Shown piece after piece: positions 1 through 10,808 of a stretch of DNA of 64,000 nucleotides. This DNA is from DASRDU01 sp035560235 (GTDB lineage: Bacteria; Acidobacteriota; Blastocatellia; RBC074). The stretch covers positions 1-64,000 of the forward strand of contig DATMAG010000090.1 in assembly GCA_035560235.1 (NCBI GenBank). Direction: 5' to 3'. The notes under the pieces are model-generated. The model searched no databases and was not told where the DNA came from. It saw only the letters and a list, made by a program, of their open reading frames with translations. The stretch's first letter is position 1; every line of letters starts with the position of its first letter. The translations under genes were made by a program, and so were the position numbers.

Positions 1-2548
<2,548 letters not shown>

Positions 2549-2564
2549 GCCTGCTGATCCGTTC

Positions 2565-3158
2565 TCAGTTTCTGCCGGGTTCATTCTGCTTCGAGACGTC
2601 CTGCCAGATTTCGCCGCGTTTGGGATGCGCGCCGGCATTGAACTGCGCCGACTGTCCGCGCGGAATGCTGAGCGACTGCCAGTGATCTGCGGCCAGGTGG
2701 CGCGCCAGAAAAACTATCTGCCCGACGTGTCCGGCGTAATGTGTCAGCTGACGATTGATGGCTTCGATGACCGAGTGCGGCTCATTGCGAATCAGGATCG
2801 TCCGACCCAGATCATCTGCGGTCAGACTGTCGAGCGTGGCAAAAAGAATGGCCCAGCCGTCTTCCCACTTCTGCTGAATCACCTCCTTCGTTTCGCCCTC
2901 CTCGATGACGAACTCTGAATCGCGATTGCGATCAGGCTTCTCTCCATCGGTCGTGAAAATGTCTGTCCAGCGTGAGCGCAGGTTGCCCGCGATGTGTTTT
3001 ATGATGACGGCCAGGCTGTTCGATTCAGCATCAATTGCTGTGAACCAGTCGGCGTCGCTGACCTGTGCGAGCGCCTTTTCAGCCTGTTTCTTCAGCGCGC
3101 GGAACTGTCGGCGGGAGTCATTCAAATAGAGAGCGAGCGGATGATTTTCCGGAGTCAT
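2565..3158 (-). CDS. DinB/YfiT-like four-helix protein (DUF1572 type)
   Basis: Small cytosolic protein of 197 residues from the DinB fold, a family of putative metal-dependent enzymes (some are thiol transferases). The metal-binding histidines are visible: His55 (VIIKHIAGN) and His140/His144 in the second site (THYAGHVGQI). Length is normal for DUF1572 members. The ATG at 3158 has a good ribosome binding site (gggagg, 6 nt upstream). It is followed 16 nt later by the PSD1 gene. The substrate cannot be told from sequence. Confidence 0.85.
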   Translation of the reverse strand: MTPENHPLALYLNDSRRQFRALKKQAEKALAQVSDADWFTAIDAESNSLAVIIKHIAGNLRSRWTDIFTTDGEKPDRNRDSEFVIEEGETKEVIQQKWEDGWAILFATLDSLTADDLGRTILIRNEPHSVIEAINRQLTHYAGHVGQIVFLARHLAADHWQSLSIPRGQSAQFNAGAHPKRGEIWQDVSKQNEPGRN

Positions 3159-3321
3159 ATCAGCCTCCCTGGTGCAGGAAACGTGGTTTCATTCTGTGTT
3201 GTCTGCTGAATGGTAAGTCCGAACCGATGACTGCCGGAAAATATCCGAGCAGCGGGAAATATGCAACATTGGCGGGCAGGCGGGAGGCGTTGCGGCTGAG
3301 CAGCCGGGCACAGCAAAAGTG

Positions 3322-3432
3322 TTCAGCCACGAACGAATCGGAATGAATACGAATCGAAACTGAACAGGCTGCCATTGAGGATTCGTCCTGCCAGCGTCCA
3401 TTCGTGAGGATTCGTGCCCATTCGTGGCTGAA
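3322..3432. repeat. Intergenic repeat element bounded by a 12-bp inverted repeat
   Basis: The ends ttcagccacgaa (3322-3333) and ttcgtggctgaa (3421-3432) are perfect inverted copies. Inside are several copies of an attcgt core (attcgtgaggattcgtgccc at 3401-3420 and acgaatcggaat-type sequence near 3334-3356). No reading frame is evident. It fills most of the gap between the DinB and CBS genes and looks like a miniature inverted-repeat or REP-like element. Confidence 0.5.
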
Positions 3433-3457
3433 GTGTTACTTCCTGTCAGTCAGCCTG

Positions 3458-4177
3458 TCAGCGATAAGCCGAGCGGCTGGGTTCCGAGACGGCGCAGACC
3501 AGATCGGCGACGGCGCGTCGTTCGCCGCGTCCGGGATGATCTCCGGCGTGGCGCGCCAGATCGCTCTGGCTGATGATGCTGATGACCTGGTCGTTGTCAT
3601 TGACAACCGGCAGCCGCCGGATCTGGTGGCGCGACATCCTTCGCAGGCAGGTTTCGAGATCATCATTGACGTGGCAGGCGAAGGATTCGCTGGTCATACA
3701 GTCGGCCACAATCGCGCTGCGCGTCTCACGACCGCTGGCGACGAGCCGCATGGCTATGTCGCGATCAGTAATCATGCCTGCCAGCCGCCGGTCGCTGTTG
3801 ACGACGGGCAGCGCGCCGCAGTCGTAATCGCGCATCAGCCGGGCAGCGTGTTCGACCGAATCGAGCGGATGGACTGTGACGACATCGCGCGTCATCACGT
3901 CACCGGCCCGCAGGTCGTCGCGCCGCTCCCGAGAGCGTGAATATACATCATCGCGATATTCGTAATCTCTGCGACGTTCATCCCGGCGACGGCGGCGTTC
4001 AGCCTCCTCATCACCGAACCAGGAACGCACTTCATCACTGGCGCGTTCCACCAGGGGGCGCTCGCGATCATCACGATCATAATAATGCCGTGCGCGCGGC
4101 TCACGCTCAGACCGGTAATCATCGCGGTCGCGATAATCCGCGCGCTCATCATCTCGCATCGAGTAACGTGTTGCCAT
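3458..4177 (-). CDS. CBS-domain pair protein with charged N-terminus (SWFGD motif)
   Basis: Cytosolic protein of 239 residues. Residues 1-90 are extremely rich in Arg, Asp, Glu and Tyr and contain SWFGDEEA at 52-59, a motif I recall from stress-related CBS and BON proteins. Residues about 92-205 form a Bateman module of two CBS repeats (AGDVMTRDVVTV and VADCMTSESF open the two halves), which in this family bind adenylates or similar ligands. I chose the ATG at 4177 because aaggag lies 9 nt before it; the ATG at 4186 would abut that ribosome binding site. No enzyme domain is attached, so the regulatory target is unknown. Confidence 0.8.
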   Translation of the reverse strand: MATRYSMRDDERADYRDRDDYRSEREPRARHYYDRDDRERPLVERASDEVRSWFGDEEAERRRRRDERRRDYEYRDDVYSRSRERRDDLRAGDVMTRDVVTVHPLDSVEHAARLMRDYDCGALPVVNSDRRLAGMITDRDIAMRLVASGRETRSAIVADCMTSESFACHVNDDLETCLRRMSRHQIRRLPVVNDNDQVISIISQSDLARHAGDHPGRGERRAVADLVCAVSEPSRSAYR

Positions 4178-4328
4178 ATTGCTCATCTCCTTCCGTTATT
4201 AGTTCTGCTTCAGCCGCAGAAGCCTCAGTTCGGCCTGCGCATCCCTGCCGGACAATCTCTGCCCTGTGGCCGGTCAGGCCTGACCCGAAGTGCAATAAAG
4301 AATCAGGCAGTGCAATGAGAGTGCCACT

Positions 4329-4994
4329 TCAGCGGTGCGCTTCGACGCCGACCTGTCGGCAGAATTCAAGCACCGGGCAGGTTGAGCAGCGGGGCAGCCT
4401 GCCGGTGCAGATGTGTTTGCCGAAGGGAACAAGCAGCGAGTTGATTTCAACCCGGTACCGGCGCGGCAGTTTCTGCTCAAGCTCAAGCATCGTCTGTTCA
4501 GGCGTGCGGGCGGAGACATAACCCCAGCGGTTGGTAATGCGGTGAACGTGAATGTCCACGCCGATGCGCGGCTCGCCGCAGGCTATGCCGAGAACCAGAC
4601 CGGCGCATTTCGGGCCGACTCCGGCAAACGAAAGCAGCACATCGGCCTCACAGGGCAGTTCGCCCTGATACTCGTCGGTGATGCGCCGGGCAATCTCGTG
4701 AATCTGCGCGGCCTTGCGTTCGTGAAAGGTGCAGTCGCTGATGAGTTCATCAATCTCTGCGGGTGAAAGTTCACTCACAGCGCGCGGCGTGCGGGCGCGG
4801 GCAAAGAGTCTGCGCGCGACGGGCAGCGTGACTTCGTCAAGCGTCCGAATCGAAATGATGCAGGCAATGAGCAGTTCAAAGGGCGTCCTGAAGCCTTCAT
4901 CTGAAAGTTCAAAGAGCGCGGCCCGGGCGTAGCTGCGCACGGCCTGACGAATCCGGCGCAGCACGAGCGCAATTTCGAAGGGACGTTTGTTCAC
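4329..4994 (-). CDS. nth: Endonuclease III-like DNA glycosylase/AP lyase
   Basis: Base-excision repair enzyme removing oxidised pyrimidines and nicking AP sites. The 221-residue protein shows the helix-hairpin-helix FAGVGPKCAG with the catalytic Lys119, the catalytic Asp137 in GVDIHVHR, and a C-terminal 4Fe-4S loop C-x6-C-x2-C-x5-C (CTGRLPRCSTCPVLEFC), all as in E. coli Nth. The region equivalent to LLSAQTTD is IACIISIRTLDEV, a divergent version. The start is GTG at 4994 without a strong ribosome binding site, so the exact N-terminus is less certain. It stands alone between the CBS and GntR genes. Confidence 0.88.
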   Translation of the reverse strand: MNKRPFEIALVLRRIRQAVRSYARAALFELSDEGFRTPFELLIACIISIRTLDEVTLPVARRLFARARTPRAVSELSPAEIDELISDCTFHERKAAQIHEIARRITDEYQGELPCEADVLLSFAGVGPKCAGLVLGIACGEPRIGVDIHVHRITNRWGYVSARTPEQTMLELEQKLPRRYRVEINSLLVPFGKHICTGRLPRCSTCPVLEFCRQVGVEAHR

Positions 4995-5123
4995 GGTTTC
5001 AGGCGAATGCGCATCAGCGCGCCCTGCCTATTCTGTGTGAACTGCATCGGGATTGTCGGTTCGCCAGCGCACAGAGTCGGCGTGACTGAAGACGGAGTCG
5101 GGCAGGACAGCAGGAAAGGGAAG

Positions 5124-5873
5124 TCAGGAGCCGGATTTGTTGCCGAGCGCCAGTTCAATCTCTTCTTCAGTGCGGTAGGCCTGCTGCGCCAGTTCCAGAT
5201 GCTGCTGCATGGCTTCGCGGGCCTCGGCGGGCCTGCGATTGCGGATGGCGCGGTAAATTCGTTCGTGCATTTCGAGTGACTGCCGGAAGTCGTGCGCGCG
5301 TCCGATGGTCTTGCGCCGATGTTCGTACATCACGGCTGAGACCATCTCCATCAGCGCCGCCAGAATCGGATTGCCCGAAGCAGTGGCGACGGCGCGATGA
5401 AAGTGAATATCGTGCAGCAGGTAACGCTGCGGATCTTCAATGTCCGCGTACATTCCGGCAAGTTCTTCAGCCAGCGTGGCCAGATGATCTCCGGTCGCGC
5501 GTTCGGCGGCCATCCCGGCGACATTGACTTCCAGAACCTTGCGCGCCTCGTAAAGCTGATCCCAGGTGAAACCGTGCAGCGCGGCGAGCAGTGAAAGCTG
5601 CCCGCTGTCGAGCATCGGCGGGCCTTCAGCGACAAAGGTGCCTGATCCCTGACGCGCGCGCAGCACGCCCATTGCGATCAGCGAGCGCAGCCCTGCGCGC
5701 AGACTCGGACGGCTGATGCCGAGCTGCCGGGCGAATTCGCGTTCGGGCGGCAGACGGTCGCCGGGTCGCAGCCTGCCGCGTCTGATCAGTTCGTGTACCT
5801 GAGCGACAACCTGCTCAGTAGTGGGGCCATTGCCTGTGGCTCGTTTTGTCGTTTTGGTTGTTCCTGAGGTCAT
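5124..5873 (-). CDS. FadR/GntR-family transcriptional regulator (FCD domain)
   Basis: DNA-binding regulator of 249 residues. An N-terminal winged helix (about 18-82; LPPEREFARQLGISRPSLRA is the recognition region) is followed by an all-helical FCD ligand domain. Asp155, His159, His203 and probably His225 are the metal and ligand residues expected for the family. Members usually respond to organic or sugar acids, but the effector here is unknown. ATG 5873 is preferred over an in-frame TTG nine bases upstream because agagg is better spaced from it. It is monocistronic, with its own promoter at 5940-5967. Confidence 0.85.
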   Translation of the reverse strand: MTSGTTKTTKRATGNGPTTEQVVAQVHELIRRGRLRPGDRLPPEREFARQLGISRPSLRAGLRSLIAMGVLRARQGSGTFVAEGPPMLDSGQLSLLAALHGFTWDQLYEARKVLEVNVAGMAAERATGDHLATLAEELAGMYADIEDPQRYLLHDIHFHRAVATASGNPILAALMEMVSAVMYEHRRKTIGRAHDFRQSLEMHERIYRAIRNRRPAEAREAMQQHLELAQQAYRTEEEIELALGNKSGS

Positions 5874-5939
5874 ACCAGTCAATCCTCTCAGGCCTCAGTT
5901 CCTGATGCTGCACGTTCAGTGAAAGGCCCTCAGGTTAGG

Positions 5940-5967
5940 AGTATCAATCATCTTCGAGAGATGTCAA
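5940..5967 (-). promoter_or_regulatory. Sigma70-like promoter of the GntR-family gene
   Basis: On the minus strand TTGACA (5967-5962) is followed after 16 bp by GATACT (5945-5940), about 67 nt upstream of the ATG at 5873. The leader contains repeated ctcagg units that might serve as operator half-sites. Confidence 0.5.
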
Positions 5968-6086
5968 GTTGCAGCAGCGAAGCAGGTCATCTGAAGAGCG
6001 ATGACCGGACGGGTCTGACCAATCGGAGTGCGGCTCTTCTGAAACTCAGGCGGGCAGCAGGTTGAGAAAGGAGCGGCCCTGAAATG

Positions 6087-6473
6087 TTACGGTGAGCGGC
6101 GGCTCAGTCCGGGGGACAGGTGACCGGGACCGCTTCGGGTCAGATTGCCTTCCGGATCGAGGCGCAGAACTTCCTGATATGCTCTGTCAGCTTCCGCAAA
6201 GTTGCCGAGCGCTGCCCAGGACAGACCCAGGTAATACCACGTCATCGCGCGCTCCGGCCTGAGCTGTGCCGCCGGCCGGAGCATCCTGATGGCGTCGCGA
6301 TACCGCTTCTGCCAGTAAGCGGCCCGGCCATCGTTGAAGAGCAGTTCAGACCCGCTCAGCAGTTGCACCTTCCGTGCACTGACGAGGCGCGAGAGAGCAA
6401 AGGCAGGCAGATCGTTGTAGATCAGAACAATTGTCAGCAGTGTGATAACGATGATTCCCATTTGTATGAACAC
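6087..6473 (-). CDS. Membrane-anchored TPR protein
   Basis: Short protein of about 128 residues. One N-terminal transmembrane segment (MGIIVITLLTIVLIYN) is followed by two tetratricopeptide-like repeats (YWQKRYRDAIRMLRPAAQLR and YLGLSWAALGNFAEADRAYQ), typical of scaffolding or binding proteins. I place the start at GTG 6473, which has gaaaggag correctly spaced, rather than at the ATG four codons further in or the longer frame reaching 6644. No partner can be identified. The gene is downstream of the metalloprotease gene on the same strand but separated by a strong hairpin. Confidence 0.6.
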   Translation of the reverse strand: MFIQMGIIVITLLTIVLIYNDLPAFALSRLVSARKVQLLSGSELLFNDGRAAYWQKRYRDAIRMLRPAAQLRPERAMTWYYLGLSWAALGNFAEADRAYQEVLRLDPEGNLTRSGPGHLSPGLSRRSP

Positions 6474-6540
6474 GGATCGCTCCTTTCTGTCTTCAGTGGA
6501 ATCAGCAGATCCCGCCTTCAGCTGAAAACTTTTCCGGAAT

Positions 6541-6598
6541 AACGGCGACACACACGCGGAAGGACTGACTGCACGCCTTCCGCGTGCGTGTCGCCGTT
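6541..6598. terminator. Large inverted repeat after the metalloprotease gene
   Basis: Arms of 23 bp (6541-6563 and 6576-6598) match at 22 positions around a 12-nt loop. It lies just beyond the stop codon at 6604 and upstream of the TPR gene. No convincing T tract follows on either strand, so it may be a factor-dependent terminator or mRNA-stabilising hairpin. Confidence 0.55.
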
Positions 6599-6603
6599 GC
6601 TTG

Positions 6604-8694
6604 TCACCTGACGTGAATCCTGACGCGATTGGATTCAAGACCATCCACGTTCAGTTTCACTTCAAGTTCGCCCCGTCCGGCCAGACTGCGCGGCAGCCGC
6701 AGGTTGAGCTGATCCAGGCCTTCAAATCTGCCCTGGGCACCGGCATAGAGCGCGGGTTCTTCCACCTCGCCGAGCCTGACCGTTACTGCGGCGGAATCGC
6801 GGTGATGGCGAAAGCCCGTGCCGTAGAGGATCAGATAGAGTTCCTCGCCCTCCGGCCCGAACTCAATCGGACGCGCAACAAAGCGATTCTGCGCCGCGTC
6901 GTACTGCGCCACCGGTTCGTAAACCTGCGAGCCATCGCGTCTGACCCGCAGCACCAGCGCGGCGGCAAGGCCCTGTCCGCTTGAATCCGCAGTGAACAGA
7001 CCCGGCGCGACCGCAGTGATGCTGAGCATTCCGGTCAAGACCTGGCCGTTGCTGCTCGTGACCGTGATCGTCGCCTGGCCGCTCGCCACGCCTGCCGGAA
7101 TCTGGTAATTGACCTGTCCCGGCGAAACGAAGAAGAGCGGGGCCATTCGTTCCGTTCCTTCGCTGTCACGCACGCTGACGGTCGTGCCCGCCAGCATCGT
7201 CGGCAGCGGCAGCGATTCAGCCGCCATCACCTGCGTCGCCAGCTGCTGCCCGAAGGCTGCGACAACTGCCTCGCTGGCGAGCGACTGACCGGTGTAGCTC
7301 GCAGCCGAGACGCTCGTCACGCTGCGCGCCAGCGTCACCATACCGCCGGAGAAGCTCACCGGCAAAGCCCGGGCATTGGCGTCAGAGAACTCGCGCACGA
7401 CAGGCTGATCGCCGAACCCGATTGTCGCCGTCGTGGCCTCGCCTGCGGAGGCAACCGCGAAATTGACGACGATGATCTGGCGCTGTCCCGGCTGGATGGT
7501 TTGTCCGGCGGGCAGAGCCATCGCCAGACCGATGCGACCGCTGGCTGCCTGGCCGGTGTTGACGTTGAGCGTTGCCCCGTCCGCATCACGACCGGCAGCG
7601 ATTGAAACGAAACGCAGCTGCGCCGGATCGAAGTTGAGACTGAAGCCGAACGCGTTCTCGTCGCCCTGGGCGCTGAGTTCGATGATGATCGAACTCTGCT
7701 GACCGCGCTCGAACAGGCCGCTGCTGAAGCGCACGCTGCGCGCGTTGGCTGCGGTGTCAGCCAGCGCGTCAGGTGAGGCTTTGGTCAGCTCCGGCCTGCC
7801 CGGACTGAGCGGCCCGCCTGCCGGAGTCAGCGGATCGAGCCCTGCCGCATAACGCCCCGCCTGCACCCAGTCGGTGATCGTCAGACTCCCGTTGCCGCGA
7901 GTCTCGCGCGGCGCTGTGTCAACGCGCTGGAATTCGCCCGCCGCAGGCGCATCCTGCCCGGCGACGAAGCGCCCGATCTGCACCCAGTCGGTGATCGTCA
8001 CCGAGCCGTTGCCATTCGGGCGCGGCGCGACATCGCCTTCAAAGCCGGTCGTGATCGCCACCGCGCCCGGGGTGTAGGCCGCCTGCAGCGCGGCAGCGTT
8101 CACGTCGGAGATTTCGCGGGCGACGGGCTGATCGCCGAAGCTGACGGAAGTTGAGCCTGCGCTCGCGCCGCCGGGAATCGAGAAGTTCACGACCACGATC
8201 TGGCGCGAGCCGGGGCTGAACTTCTGTCCGAAGAGGAGGGCGAGGGCGATGCCGAGGCGACCGCTGCCGGCCTGACTGAGATTGGGATTGAGCGTGGCGC
8301 CCGAGGCATCGGAGCCGGGCGCGACCTGGGGACTGGTGAGCACGGCGGGATCGAAGGAGAGGCTGAAGCCGAGGGCATTTTCATTGCCCTGAACGACGAG
8401 TTCGACGGGGACGCTGACCTGGCCGCCGGGTGAGCCGTCGGCCTGAGCAATGCGCACGACACGGCTGCCTGCGGGCGGCGTGGGGGGGGGGCGGCCCAGG
8501 GCCACCACTGACGGTTGCAGTGACAGAGAAACTGGCTGCGCCGGGGCCGTAATTGGCGACAGCGATGTAGTATGTCCCGGGCTGCAGCGCTGGTGCGCCT
8601 GTCTGCGAGACCGTGACCGATTCGCTGCCGCCAGGCGATTCAGAGATGAAGTCAGCCTGCGGAGCGCCGTTCGGGAATGTAACCGGCTGGCCAA
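6604..8694 (-). CDS. C-terminal half of frameshifted secreted metalloprotease: cohesin-like, dockerin-like and TIGR03437-type domains
   Basis: Only the part below about 8482 is the native frame; codons upstream to 8694 read an alternative frame of the protease ORF. Order: cohesin-like domain 1 (about 8470-8050; GSPGGQVSVPVELVVQGNEN), two dockerin-like EF-hand repeats (GNGSVTITDWVQIGRFVAG at about 8010-7955 and GNGSLTITDWVQAGRYAAG at about 7895-7840), cohesin-like domain 2 (about 7740-7340), then a C-terminal beta domain (NAASY-like start VSAASYTGQ) resembling TIGR03437, found mainly in Acidobacteria. It joins the upstream ORF if the C10 tract at 8482-8491 loses one base. Cohesin and dockerin modules normally mediate calcium-dependent protein assembly; their presence in one protein suggests self-association or anchoring. 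Confidence 0.75.
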   Translation of the reverse strand: MASRLHSRTALRRLTSSLNRLAAANRSRSRRQAHQRCSPGHTTSLSPITAPAQPVSLSLQPSVVALGRPPPTPPAGSRVVRIAQADGSPGGQVSVPVELVVQGNENALGFSLSFDPAVLTSPQVAPGSDASGATLNPNLSQAGSGRLGIALALLFGQKFSPGSRQIVVVNFSIPGGASAGSTSVSFGDQPVAREISDVNAAALQAAYTPGAVAITTGFEGDVAPRPNGNGSVTITDWVQIGRFVAGQDAPAAGEFQRVDTAPRETRGNGSLTITDWVQAGRYAAGLDPLTPAGGPLSPGRPELTKASPDALADTAANARSVRFSSGLFERGQQSSIIIELSAQGDENAFGFSLNFDPAQLRFVSIAAGRDADGATLNVNTGQAASGRIGLAMALPAGQTIQPGQRQIIVVNFAVASAGEATTATIGFGDQPVVREFSDANARALPVSFSGGMVTLARSVTSVSAASYTGQSLASEAVVAAFGQQLATQVMAAESLPLPTMLAGTTVSVRDSEGTERMAPLFFVSPGQVNYQIPAGVASGQATITVTSSNGQVLTGMLSITAVAPGLFTADSSGQGLAAALVLRVRRDGSQVYEPVAQYDAAQNRFVARPIEFGPEGEELYLILYGTGFRHHRDSAAVTVRLGEVEEPALYAGAQGRFEGLDQLNLRLPRSLAGRGELEVKLNVDGLESNRVRIHVR

Positions 8695-10597
8695 ACCTCA
8701 CATAAAGATCCACATCCCGATTGCCGCTCAGATCAACCTTCAGTTGCGTTGCGCCGCCGGGAACCTGGATTGTGTACTGCGTCTGGCCGATGGCTGACTG
8801 TCCGGACTGCGAAGGCGCGGCAATTGAGCCGGTCTGCGGCACGCCGGAAGTCAGCGCAATGACATCGCTGCTGCCGCCGCTGCGGGTGATCGTGAAGTTT
8901 GCATTCGAGATGTCAAAGAAGATGTTGCCCACCGCTTCGATCCTGATGCGGGCAGATGTGGTCGCAGTGTCGGGCACGACAATGCTCTGGCTGCCGTCGT
9001 TCGGTGTGCTTTCGGCCAGGGTGATCGGAAAAGTATTGCCGCCGTCTGTGGAGAGAGTGATCCTGACGCTGTTGCAACTGATCGGCGGGGCGCTGGTGCC
9101 AGCCACATCCCAGGTCACGGTCTGAGTTGAGCCGCCGGACCACGTGACGGGAGTGTTGGGCTGCGTCACAGCGAACGGGCCGCCGCCCGCCACATTGATG
9201 CGCGTCATCGCTGAAGCAATCGCTCCGCCCTGGGCCTGATTGTCGCGCGCCGTCACCTGGAAGGTCAGCCTGCGCGTGGTGGTCGGCAGCGATTCGCCGT
9301 ATGTTTCCCTGTTCTCCAGAATGTCAGCGAGGCGCGGGAAAGTGCGCGTCGCGTCAGCTCGCGGATTGAATGAGCGAAAGATGGGCCGGAAGCCATCGTC
9401 AGTGTCAGGCGGAGCGGCAGCACCGAGGTCGTATTGTTCCCAGTCGAAGCTCAGTGGGTGGCCGTTCGGATCGCTGCCGGTTGCGGTCAGCGTGAACGGC
9501 GTACGGGCAGGAATAGTGAACTCTGCCCCCGCGCTGACCACTGGCGGATCGTTGCCGACAGCCGCTGGCATCCCGCACGTCCCGCCGCCGCCTGAAGTAA
9601 TAAAACTCGTGATCTCTTCGAGGCTCTTCGCGTGAAAGTAAGCGTCGCTGTTCGGCTGCAGATCCTGCTCGCCGCAGATGCCAGCGTAGCCCATGATGGT
9701 TGAACCGCTGCCGGGTTCATACGCCGCGTCGGCTTCGCGGTTGCCATTGCAACTCCTCGCAATGCCGTTGAAGGTGTGATTGCCGCCGAACTGATGGCCG
9801 ATTTCGTGCGACATATAATCCACATCGAACGGATCGCCAATCGGTCTGGACGAGCCGGTTTCACCCATAGCCTTGCGGCTGCTGCTGCAGACAGACTGCA
9901 GACTGCCGTAGCCGCCGCCAGCTGTGCTGAAGACATGCCCGATGTCGTAATTGTTCGATCCGATCACGCCGTCCAGGTTTGCCTGATTTTCCCTGAGCAG
10001 GCTGAGGCCGTCGTTGTTGGTGTACGGATCGCTGTTCGGATCGGTGTAGATGATTCGGGCTTCGTTTGCGATGAGCGTAAAGCGAACGGAAAGATCGCGC
10101 TGATAGATCGCATTGACGCGATTGATCGTGGTGACGATGGCGGCAAGCGCCCGCTCGACCGTGCCGCCATGAAAGGCCGTGTACTCGCCGGTAGCGGCGA
10201 CGGCCAGGCGATAGGTGCGCAGAGTTCCGCCGTGACTGAGCGCAGGCTCGCCCGCCGGTTGCGCTGCGCTGTCACGCTTTCGCCTCCGCGCCGCAACTGA
10301 ACAGCTCCATGAATCGTCACTGCCGCGCAGATAGTCCCGCTTGTAATAACTGATGCAAGCGCGCGGCTCGTCGGTCGCGTAAGGATCAACATAGACCGTG
10401 CCCTGAGCCAGGATGGCTATGGCGTGAAAGCCGCGCGGCGACAGATCGCAGCGCATCGTCGCTGCCGGATCGTCAATTCCCTGGCCGTTGAAGGTTCTGA
10501 GCTGCGGGAACTGCGCTGCAAGCTGAGGCTCCATCATCGGAGATTCGACCAGGCGGAACCGCGTGAAACCGCCGTCAGGCAGCGGCAGCGAAAGCAC
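8381..10597 (-). CDS. Reprolysin-like secreted zinc metalloprotease (N-terminal part, frameshifted)
   Basis: Extracellular peptidase of the M12-like metzincin group. Counting from GTG 10597, residues 1-90 are propeptide (LPLPDGGFTRFRL), the catalytic domain spans about 120-340, and the zinc motif is HEIGHQFGGNH at 264-274 (three His ligands plus the catalytic Glu) with a following Met-turn-like STIMGYAGICG. A beta-sandwich linker and a pre-peptidase C-terminal (PPC) domain (about 590-695) follow. The native frame ends at a run of ten C on the coding strand, after which the ORF runs out of frame to 8381. The true N-terminus, with signal peptide, probably starts at 10715 in another frame. Intact, the protein would be roughly 1330-1370 residues and cell-surface or secreted. 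Confidence 0.8.
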   Translation of the reverse strand: MLSLPLPDGGFTRFRLVESPMMEPQLAAQFPQLRTFNGQGIDDPAATMRCDLSPRGFHAIAILAQGTVYVDPYATDEPRACISYYKRDYLRGSDDSWSCSVAARRRKRDSAAQPAGEPALSHGGTLRTYRLAVAATGEYTAFHGGTVERALAAIVTTINRVNAIYQRDLSVRFTLIANEARIIYTDPNSDPYTNNDGLSLLRENQANLDGVIGSNNYDIGHVFSTAGGGYGSLQSVCSSSRKAMGETGSSRPIGDPFDVDYMSHEIGHQFGGNHTFNGIARSCNGNREADAAYEPGSGSTIMGYAGICGEQDLQPNSDAYFHAKSLEEITSFITSGGGGTCGMPAAVGNDPPVVSAGAEFTIPARTPFTLTATGSDPNGHPLSFDWEQYDLGAAAPPDTDDGFRPIFRSFNPRADATRTFPRLADILENRETYGESLPTTTRRLTFQVTARDNQAQGGAIASAMTRINVAGGGPFAVTQPNTPVTWSGGSTQTVTWDVAGTSAPPISCNSVRITLSTDGGNTFPITLAESTPNDGSQSIVVPDTATTSARIRIEAVGNIFFDISNANFTITRSGGSSDVIALTSGVPQTGSIAAPSQSGQSAIGQTQYTIQVPGGATQLKVDLSGNRDVDLYVRFGQPVTFPNGAPQADFISESPGGSESVTVSQTGAPALQPGTYYIAVANYGPGAASFSVTATVSGGPGPPPPHAARRQPCRAHCSGRRLTRRPGQRPRRTRRSGQ

Positions 10598-10715
10598 GGC
10601 TGGAGACTGTGACAGCGAGTCCTGCGTCTCCTGCGGAAAGTAATGAGTGTATGGCTGCCGGAAGCAGCATCAGCGCCACAACAATTATCAGCGTGTGTCC
10701 AGGATGTTTGTTCAT
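10575..10715 (-). other. Detached signal-peptide start of the metalloprotease gene
   Basis: A 46-codon frame starts at ATG 10715 with a good ribosome binding site (agaaggaa, 7-8 nt upstream) and encodes a clear signal peptide (MNKHPGHTLIIVVALMLLPA). It then stops at 10575. The protease ORF is open in a different frame from a TGA near 10667 downwards, reading TQDSLSQSPAVLSLPLPDGG. A single indel around 10640-10665 would fuse signal peptide and protease. Confidence 0.6.
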
Positions 10716-10752
10716 ATCCGGTTCCTTCTGAATGTCCGGCCTGTTTGCGGGA

Positions 10753-10804
10753 GTTCATCGTTCCGGCTTCAGGGCGGATGTGGCCTGAAGCCGGAACGAT
10801 GAAC
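10753..10804. terminator. Perfect 21-bp inverted repeat between the two metalloprotease genes
   Basis: Arms 10753-10773 and 10784-10804 are exact inverted copies around a 10-nt loop, 4 nt past the restored stop of the upstream metalloprotease (10809). No T tract follows. Position indicates transcription termination or 3'-end protection. Confidence 0.6.
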
Positions 10805-10808
10805 CGTT

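Noticed and set aside
6087..6644. Longer version of the TPR protein starting at 6644
   Set aside because: The extra N-terminus is Arg/Ser-rich, crosses the 6541-6598 palindrome and overlaps the end of the metalloprotease gene; the GTG at 6473 has a well-placed ribosome binding site.
10534..10758. 74-codon minus-strand frame starting upstream of the metalloprotease
   Set aside because: The start at 10715 in another frame has a proper ribosome binding site and signal peptide; this frame has neither.
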